Source: Escallonia rubra (lineage: Eukaryota; Streptophyta; Magnoliopsida; Escalloniales; Escalloniaceae). From it: a stretch of DNA of 64,000 nt. The notes below the pieces were generated by a model. It did not search any database. It worked only from the letters and a program-made list of their open reading frames with translations, and was not told where the DNA came from. This document shows, one piece after another, positions 56,494 to 64,000 of the stretch (positions are counted from its first letter, which is position 1; each line of letters begins with the position of its first letter). The position numbers were made by a program, and so were the translations under genes. Location of the stretch: the NCBI GenBank assembly GCA_033065855.1, contig JAVXUO010002370.1, forward strand, positions 496,001 to 560,000. Reading direction: 5' to 3'.

Positions 56494-57372
56494 TTAATCT
56501 AGCAATTCCCCCGCCTTAAGTTGTTTGTTGCAGTGAATGCAGATGGTGTTGTGGTCGTGAGCCCATGCATGATCATCAAATCTAGCCGGAGCTGAGGTAA
56601 TAGATAAGAATTATCTGTCATATTCTAGCACAAGCAAGAATTGAGCTAATCAGTACTAAAAAAATCATGTTTTGGGTCAAACAAAAATAGATGATGATTA
56701 CAGAAAATAACTACAAGCGCATAAAGGCATGTAAGTGGTTTAGCAACAAAAGAAGCCATTGCAGGATTATGCAATATAAGTAAACCATAGAAAAGACACC
56801 CAACCCAATAATACACCAACAATAGGAAAGTTATTGTAGTCTGTAGCTCAGCATTCCAAATTACTCAGAAACAAGTTGGTGATGGAAAAAAGGAACAAAC
56901 TAGTTTATGCATGTCTGTGTTGTGTGTGAATACCTGCGTGTGCATGCTCGTGTGTGAGTTTAAAAACTCTAATCTACAACAGATATATTGTCGCCCAGAA
57001 TGTGTGTGTGCGCGCGAGCGCGCGCGCGCGTGTGTGTGTGAGTGAGTGAGAGAGAGAGAGAGAGAGTTTAAAAACTCAAATCTACAACAGAAAGATAATG
57101 TCTCCCAATGTGTGTGTTGGGGGGTGAGTTTAAAAACTCTAATCTACAAGAGAGATATACGTTATACAAGAATAAGGTTCTTCATTCCTTTTCTTATGTG
57201 TGTGTGCGCGAGCGTGCACGCGAGTGTGCATGCCTGTCATAGTCTGTGTGTCAAGATGAAACTTTATGTGCTAAAACTCTATGCCATAATTACATGTCAA
57301 GCAATCAGAAGAGTTTGGCAATAGGTAGAGCATTTACCTTCAATCAAAGCTTCTGGAACTTGGCCCAAAAAA
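56494..57372 (-). CDS. Last two exons of an unrecognised gene (partial)
   Basis: The terminal exon 56494-56591 encodes 31 residues plus stop, with DDHAWAHDHNTICIHCNKQL (a CxxC that could bind metal). The preceding short exon 57338-57372 encodes FLGQVPEALIE. The donor (GAAG|GTAAAT) and acceptor (ACCTCAG|CT) join in phase. Exons further upstream were not found; a MITE-like segment and LTR DNA lie beyond. I do not recognise the protein. It may be a real gene end or a captured fragment. Confidence 0.4.
56955..57170. repeat. Three-copy tandem repeat with (TG/CG)n and (GA)n tracts
   Basis: GAGTTTAAAAACTC followed by AATCTACAA recurs at about 56957, 57064 and 57127, separated by TG-, CG- and GA-rich tracts. 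The 57001-57040 run of alternating CG/TG is a potential Z-DNA former. The sequence lies in the apparent intron of the gene at 56494-57372. Confidence 0.8.
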
Positions 57373-57499
57373 CTGGAAATTATTGAGGCTATTTACTATT
57401 GAGTGTTTTACGAAATTTGATCGACTTATGAAGTTAGCTAGGTCTTTCCCTCTTAGTCTACATGGTTAAATTACTCAATTGTCCAACAAATATGCAATT

Positions 57500-57700
57500 C
57501 CAAAAACCTAGTGCAAAGCAGATGGTTTCGGGGCGGTACATCTCTCTCGATCAGTATTGGTTGTACCAGCCGGTACAATTAGTATAGGCTGGTATTGATA
57601 CTGGTACAAAGTTTATACCCTTACCGTACCAGTGGAAACCCAAAATAGTATGTACCGACCGATATACCCGGTCCCAGTACAGTATTAACAACATTGATTT
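57500..57700. mobile_element. MITE-like segment rich in GGTAC palindromes
   Basis: Repeated GGTAC/GTACC words (GTACCAGCCGGTAC, ACTGGTAC, CCGTACCAG) occur in inverted order over about 200 bp, ending near TATTAACAACATTG. Boundaries and target duplication are not clear. Confidence 0.4.
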
Positions 57701-58632
57701 GAATAACTTTTCATAGAAAAATCACGAAAGGCATATCCACAATGAATAAACTATTAGGGTCCAATTTGATCACTGAATTAGCTTTGGAATTGAGGTTGAT
57801 TTTGAAATTAGACCTTAAGAATTATAATTATGTTGTTTGGACAGCTAATTCATACCCAACTCCAAGAAATTAAAAATATATTGTAAGGTCCATGGTTCAA
57901 TTATTAAGGCCCAACCTCAAACTTACAATGCCAACCCCATTAAGGCCCAACCTCACTGTTTTCTCTCTCGACTCACGATCTCCCCTCAGACGTTCTTCTC
58001 TTCCTTCTCTCTTCTCTTTGATTCAGCCTCGCCATGGCAGATGTGATGACGGTCACAGATCTAGCGTTTGCACAGCAACGACGATAACTTTGACGACGAT
58101 AACAAAGCTAAGGTTTTAGGTTTGATTTCTGTGTTTCAACCCTTAATTTTCTCTTTGTGCATGGGTAGCTATGATGTGTGGGTATGTATGGCTTCTGTGT
58201 TTCAAACCTTGAAATGTCAATATTACCGCTGATGAAAAATCTATGGTGTGTACTTATTGGGATGCACCAAACATTATTTTTTTAGCGAATTCTACAAAAT
58301 TGTCCATGATTTTGCAAAAAATTGGTGGTGTTGTAACTAATTGCCTTATGTTATTTGGTAGTAATCTTTCATCATTTGATACTAATTTGATCTTTTGATA
58401 GTTAAAAAGTCTATGTGATGGATTTCAAACCACATAAATGCACCATAGAGTGCCCATTCTCGTGAAATCTTGTTATTCCAATGGGGTTATTACTGTTTGA
58501 AATTGTACCTGAACCATATGCGTGAGATAATAGTTAATGAGGGCCAAGAGAAGCAACAAGGTATTTTCTTGGTCTTTCTGGTTTCCTGTTTCCATTAGTG
58601 CATTAAGGTGTGCAAGGAGTAAATTTTCTCAG

Positions 58633-59200
58633 TGTAATGACCCAGAAATCAAGAGCCTCCAACACCCCGAATGCCTAAAGCGTTAACCTACCACGTCAAA
58701 TCAAATTACACCAGACGTTGTTCTAGCACCAACTTCAAAGCTTCTAAACAGACATTAACTCAAATTCTGCAAAAGATACGGTCTAAAAAATTAACTTAAG
58801 CTACTAAAACTTAAGTTCTTTACAAAACGACTACAGTGCCAACCCACTTAGGGTTCTTACTACTCAAAATAGTGGTGGGCACTCCAGAATCTCACTCAGG
58901 CTCTAACCCATCTCTAAGCAATCTACAGTTGATCATTACTTGCAGAAGGGAATCAAAAGAGGTTGGGCTTTTGAGAGCTTAGTGAGGTCGCTCAAAGAAC
59001 AATGAAGGAATTACAAAATGATTGAAGATTCAATTCGATGATAATATTTGAGGAATTTCAAAATGAGTACAGATAGTCCAAAGACAATATGAAGAAGGGT
59101 TTCAAATAATCATACTTAGTTTGGTAATAATATGGTGAAGAGTTTCAACTTAATCCCTTCAATAAGATACTAAAACGATCATTTTAAGATACAATGTAAA
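58633..59200 (-). mobile_element. Gypsy-type LTR 3' end, minus strand
   Basis: Read on the minus strand, it ends TTCTGGGTCATTACA at 58634, the same type of end as at 35306, 1620 and 5948, and carries a TTGCAGAATTTGAG-like tract. The upstream extent is uncertain. Confidence 0.5.
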
Positions 59201-59472
59201 CAAATTCAGGAGATATTGACCATAAGTACAGGCAAAGCCACGCAGGTGATGCACAATACAAAGTACATATGCATAATGTACAACGAGCTATAGAGTCATT
59301 TATTGTATCAGTTGTAAAAGATCTGTTTAGGCCATAATTCATCTAAGTTAAAAAAGATAGATATAGCATCATAGAGCTCAAGGAAGTTTATTTTAGTTTA
59401 CATATCAAACCTAATCACTTTGAAATAAGTAACACCAAAGATTGCACAAATAAACAATTAGACTCTATTTCT

Positions 59473-60205
59473 TCTCCACTACGTCTTCTAATTGTTTTCC
59501 TAAAACTTCAGCCATAGCCTTGCAAAATATAGTATACGCATCAGAACGTTACAATCTGACTAACGTGTATAAGTTTTAATTTGCAAAAAACATTTATTTC
59601 CTACCTAGTCAAAGATTGACATATCATTTTATATTCAACAATGCGCATCTTCTTCCTCCGCAAGTACTCATCGAAAAACTACAAAAAGTAGTGTGATAAT
59701 GAGTTTGATTTTTTAAAGAACAACGGCTAGAATTAGAAAAATGTACGACAATGGCAAGTACTGGCATTTAGAAGAGTATAATTACCACTCCTACGTCTCT
59801 GATGTCTTCCTTCCATAGCAGATGCCTGCAATTATTTCATGAAAGTTTTAACATCTCAACCTCACACTATACACAAACTTCATATAGTTGCGTACCTAAA
59901 TCATTTATTTTCGTCCCACTCATGTCTTCAATACTATCTTCCAACCTATATAACATGCTGTTAAAAGTGTTTATTTGGATTCATTGGAAGTCGCATGTTA
60001 AAGTATATCATTTATTTATCACCTTTGTTAAGTTCCACTCAATTGTTTTGCACTACCTTATTCCTTTAAACATAGAAAAGAATATTAAAGGCAATAAGGA
60101 ATATGTAAAATAGCTAATGCCATAAGAGATAGTAAACATACCGCTCTTGCTCCTGCGTTCTTAGCTCTTGTAACATCATTCGTCCCAAATCAAATCTAGA
60201 CATTC
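59473..60205 (-). pseudogene. Exon-like blocks of a possible decayed gene
   Basis: Five blocks have plausible AG/GT borders: around 60140-60205 (RFDLGRMMLQELRTQEQER), 59899-59946 (LEDSIEDMSGTKINDL), 59788-59822, 59612-59679 (FFDEYLRRKKMRIVEYKM) and a last one ending at a stop at 59473 (AMAEVLGKQLEDVVEKK). Phases agree for the first two, but not between the later ones. It is charged and helical in character. No family was recognised. It could be a decayed host or transposon-borne gene, or chance. Confidence 0.25.
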
Positions 60206-60544
60206 TAAGTGCGATGGGCAACCCAGGGCATATGGCCGTGCTTTTTATTACCTATAAGTTTAGTTTCATATAATCAGACAGTTCTTTTTGTAAGATGTTA
60301 TATGGTCTTAGACTTAAAAGTCTGTTTGATACCTTCGGCTAATTCGATGTGCTTCCATTGTTGCATCTCCTATCCACGTGTAACGGAGATCCAATTGATT
60401 AAGAAGATTACTGAAGTTGTCTTTATTAGCTCTGACACTGTACATGCCGCAGTTGACATTATTTCTTGCATTTTCAGTTATGATGTTGAACGTGTAGAAG
60501 CTTTATATTCCTTGAGTTAAATGTAGAGACAAAGTATATTAAAA

Positions 60545-61045
60545 AAATTGATTAACTGGCCGGTCAACCAAGTGGGTTAACCGTTCGGTTGTTTAGTGGG
60601 TAACTTTGGATTTTGGGAGAATATATGGAAAAGTGGGGTAAGGACTAACCGTCCGGTTGGTCTGTGGTCTGGGGTGTGTTGGAAATTGTTTTTAGAACAA
60701 GGATGGTTTCGACTAACCGTCCAGTCATCTGGGTGGATAAACCGTGGACAATGGTATCAAGGTTCATTTCAGTGAATTTTCTATGACAGAACAGGTTTTG
60801 ACTAACCATCCGATCATTGGGGTGGATAAATCAAGCGGTTGGTTAGTGGGGTTAGCGTTTATATCTGGGAATTCTTGCGAATTTTTGTGGGGACAAGGTT
60901 TTGACTAACCATCCGGTCATCCTGATGGATAAACCGACCGGTTGGTTAGTGGTGTGGATCATGGTATAAACCAGCGAGTTTTGAATTTCTTAACTAATTG
61001 CACTTACCGACTAACCATCTGGTTGGGATCGCGGTTAACCTGCCA
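60545..61045 (-). repeat. Degenerate repeats with ACCGTCCGGTTGGT motif
   Basis: GACTAACCATCCGGTCAT, GTGGATAAACCG and CCGGTTGGTTAGTGG recur about five times with 90-120 bp spacing. It follows the leader of the Tat-like element. The plus-strand copy has comparable CCAGCCAGTTT/ACTGGTAAAT repeats at the same place (14745-15080). Confidence 0.7.
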
Positions 61046-61554
61046 GTTAGTTAGAACCTCCCTTTTTTTGCAAAATTACGAGTTGAGCTTATAGAATGTT
61101 GGTTGGCTTCCCTGCCAATACGCCATTGGCCAATACAAGTATTCTCCCAACAAGGGACATAACACTGAATGGTCCGGGTGTGAAGTTTCTCTCTTAAAGC
61201 CGGTGCAAAGGTAACCCCATTGGATCGACTCTACCATATACCTCATGGCCATAACTAAGAAGTTAATAATGGGCGATCGCCAGTAGTATACAAGCTGTTG
61301 AATATACCAAGAAGACCAGGAGGTCCCTTTAGCACGAGGCCGTGGAGTTACAAGCACAGTCGAAAGATCGCCTTGTGCCCACGAGGGCTTCAATTGTTGC
61401 TCTCATATGGGTGGTTAGACGTGCACGTGTGTGAGGTATGAAAACAAAAGCGCAAGTACCACATGTATATCACATTATACAATACACAGAAAAATCCAAC
61501 AAGGCCAACAAATCAATAAACAATTTCAAGTCTAGTCTTACTATTACTTCTTAG
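61046..61554 (-). other. Leader of the second minus-strand Tat-like element
   Basis: Runs from the primer-binding site leftwards. It is homologous to 14290-14720 (reverse) and to 47650-48076. A 105-codon frame (61076-61393) is open but has no recognisable domain. Confidence 0.6.
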
Positions 61555-61572
61555 TCCCTAGCAGAGTCGCCA
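61555..61572 (-). other. Primer-binding site, second minus-strand element
   Basis: The minus strand reads TGGCGACTCTGCTAGGGA, the least mutated of the three sites here, one base after the LTR end GCTACA. Confidence 0.8.
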
Positions 61573-61573
61573 C

Positions 61574-62825
61574 TGTAGCGAACCGCCTAAAAACAAAAAC
61601 CCCCAAAGAAGAGGGGGATTTCAGGAGTCGCCATCTTATTTAATTAAAGAAAAATAATAAAAACCTAAAAATGACTAAATGTCCAAAAGGACGACTAATC
61701 TATCGAAAACCAGGAGATGAGTTTGGAGACTAAGTTACGCAACATGAAAGTATTAGGCACCTGTCACGTCCTTTCGGTCTCCACTTCATTTTCTATTGAT
61801 TGTTGGCCTTAAAAATATGTAGCACACACAAAATGTGATATAGCTTATCCTAAGTTGATTTTAATGTTTTTGGCTTGAACTCGACATCAAGTGTCGAATT
61901 GCCTACATATCTTGTTGAACTAACAGGAATCAAAACCGTCTTAGTTCAACTCTGGTTCTACGGGAAGTAGTCTACATTTTGAGCCTAGACGTAGACAAAG
62001 AAATGTAAAAGATTCTTTTTTTTTTTGTTTTAAAATAAAAATGTGACTACGGGAAATGGGTTCCTCTACATGCATGATTATGACTTTATGCTAGAAAAAA
62101 AATAAGTATTACCTCGAGACGCCGCTTGCCTTGAAGACTCGGGATCATTTGGCAAATCCACAATCGAAAGAAAGTGTGTGCATGAGAAATGTGGGAGGAG
62201 AAATATGAGTTCTTGACTTTTCCTTAAGGGGTAGTGAATAGACACGGTGCACAAACCCTAGGGGAAAAGAATATCCTTTGAAATTATGCCCTAGGTCTCT
62301 TTTTATAGTGGTCAGGGGATCCTTGAGATGATTATGATTTCAGTATGTGATATGAATATAAGTCAGAATATTTGATAAAAACCGGTCGGATTATGCAAAA
62401 AATGGCAGGTTTACCCCTAAAGTTTTATATATATTTTTAGAAATTCGAGACATTATCATGTCTCCAAATAGGTAATTACCTTAATTAAGTGTCAAGGATA
62501 ATACCAGATTTGGGAAACACTTCCCATATTCACACCAATCACTTTGTTTCTCAAATTGATCCTCAAGTCTCCAAGTCAAACTTACCCTCTTTACTATAAC
62601 CGAACTTGGGTTAACCTAACTAATTAGGCTAGTTATCCAATGGACCGGGCCTAATTAATTTGGGTTAAACTGATTGGACTGAACTAGCTACTGGACTTAT
62701 TTAAATAGATTAGGCTCATTATATTATTACGCCTACACTGATAACAATGAAGAACTTAATCATTAGTAAAGCCCAATAAACAAATAAAAAAGATAAAATA
62801 AAACTACAAAATAGGATGTCTACGC
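61574..62825 (-). mobile_element. Tat-like LTR, 1.25 kb
   Basis: Starts (minus) TAGACATCC at 62825, with the first bases mutated from TGTAGACA, and ends TACA at 61574 beside the primer-binding site. A TATA box (ACTATAAAAAGAG) lies near 62300. It is the unexpanded sister of the LTR at 48096-52438. Confidence 0.8.
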
Positions 62826-64000
62826 GTAGCATTTCATGGTCTTCATTTTTGTTGCAGTTCCTCTATTGTCTTACATCTCTGACCATCGATCTACTATAGG
62901 TTCCTGTTTCTTTTTGCGTGATCCACTCATTTCTTTGCATAGCAAGAAACTAATCGATCACTCACCGCTCTAGCAATGAAACCGAGTGTTAAGCTCTTGC
63001 AAATACTGCTCAACAGCTTCTTTGGTTCCATTGGGTTCCTAAAGACATGGGAATTTGTCTTTTCACAACTCCTTGTAAACGTTGTAACAATGAGAGCCTT
63101 GAAAAATTGATGATAAAGTTTTCTATCATGAACACACCTAACAAATAACGATTATTTGTGACTTTGTGCTCCAACAAATCGTTTGTGGAACTCTACGACT
63201 TCTACAGTTTTATCCTCAAATAAAACTGCTCACATCTCCACCAAGTTTCACCCAACCGGACATTTTAACGACTTAATTTCCATACTCAAACCGGTTTTCC
63301 CCTATACATGATGTACACATGTTAAGTAGAACACTATAGAAAAATCTAGGGCATGATATATTATGATTAGAATAGTCAACAATTGTACCACGTAGCCTAT
63401 ACAACAGCCCTTGCAGACATTATCAATCAATTTAGTATTCAGATCTCTCTCTCTCTCTCTCAATTTAACTCCTTTGCAGATGAAAAGCAAACACAATCTA
63501 ATAGATTAAGTCTTCCTATGATGATCTCAAGGATGTGAAACCTCAAAGACCCTTAGATGATTTATTTTGTAGTAAGTTAGAGCATCACTTTAGTACCCCA
63601 TTTTTGTTTAATGATATGTTATTACCTTAAAATAAATAAATAAATTTGTGCCATTTTCATAATATTAGTTTTGGTGCGTTTTGCATAAGTGGCTTAAGAT
63701 AGGGGGTGTTTGTGTAATTTCCATTTTCTAGGGCTTGATTAAATCAACCTTCTTCTTTTTTCAGTAGCCCCTTTTACGACAGCCCCTTGCTGCTACCTTT
63801 TGGATGCTGCTTCTTGTTACTTCCCACTCCAAATTCTCTTACAAGCACACACCTCTGTTGGGTTCTCGATCTCCTACTTCGGTATGAATTAATTTTTTGT
63901 CACTATTAGCTATCTCTATCATGCTTGCATTCTTTTTTTGGAGGTTTGATTAAGCCCTAGAGTTTTGGCTTTTGGCGTTAGGTTTTCTTGAGTAGAAATC
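62826..64000. other. No gene recognised; repeat-like
   Basis: Includes a CT tract (63443-63462). The end (63740-63890) is pyrimidine-rich and ends in TACTTCGGTATGAATT, as in LTR R/U5 segments. Short frames are unsupported. Confidence 0.4.

Noticed and set aside
59473-60205. MADS-box K-domain gene
   Set aside because: The helical, charged blocks are superficially similar, but no MADS domain was seen and later exon phases conflict.

Overview
The window is a transposon-rich plant nuclear chromosome, most likely a eudicot with a large genome. The evidence is GT-AG introns in a plant-type gene, Ty1/copia, Ty3/gypsy (Tekay-like and Tat/Ogre-like), hAT and Mutator-like elements, many MITEs, and a relic of a plant pararetrovirus. 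No bacterial, organellar, rRNA, tRNA or CRISPR features were seen. The species cannot be fixed from the sequence.

One host gene was reconstructed completely. It is a fatty acid amide hydrolase (FAAH, amidase-signature family) on the minus strand, from the ATG at 40393 to the stop at 7916. I placed 20 exons by hand. They sum to 1830 nt, an unbroken 609-residue protein. The catalytic Lys210, Ser286 and Ser310 are all present, and a TATA-like box lies upstream of the ATG and an AATAAA signal after the stop. Coding DNA is under 6% of its 32.5 kb span, because introns 2 (11.4 kb), 15 (10.1 kb) and 19 (3.6 kb) are packed with transposable elements.

Layout. 1-5948: gypsy-type LTR ends, (TA)n tracts, a 164-bp palindrome and TIR elements. 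5949-7915: degraded repeats downstream of FAAH. 7916-40393: FAAH. Intron 19 holds MITEs and an acidic-repeat gene fragment. Intron 15 holds a non-autonomous Tat/Ogre-like element with two tandem arrays. Intron 2 holds a copia relic split by a 1.2-kb Mutator-like element, the 3' half of a Tekay-like gypsy element with its LTR, a second copia relic and a Tat-type LTR. 41028-44864: a hAT transposon with GGGCC-rich ends and a 680-codon transposase frame, about 0.5 kb upstream of the FAAH promoter. 45100-53500: a minus-strand Tat/Ogre-like complex (gag relic, primer-binding site, giant LTR, 3' tandem array), with a hAT-type element inserted that has a perfect 8-bp target duplication. 55087-56414: a decayed Caulimoviridae coat-protein region. 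56494-57372: the last two exons of an unrecognised minus-strand gene. 58633-64000: more LTR material, including a second Tat-type LTR with its primer-binding site (61574-62825).

The Tat/Ogre-like copies at 13.8-21.3 kb, 45-53.5 kb and 60.5-62.8 kb share one layout: LTR, primer-binding site, leader, a zone of degenerate repeats, and (where preserved) a tandem array of about 75-80 bp units just before the 3' LTR. In one copy the U3 part of the LTR has grown by about 2.3 kb of five successive GC-rich tandem arrays. That is the most unusual structure in the window.
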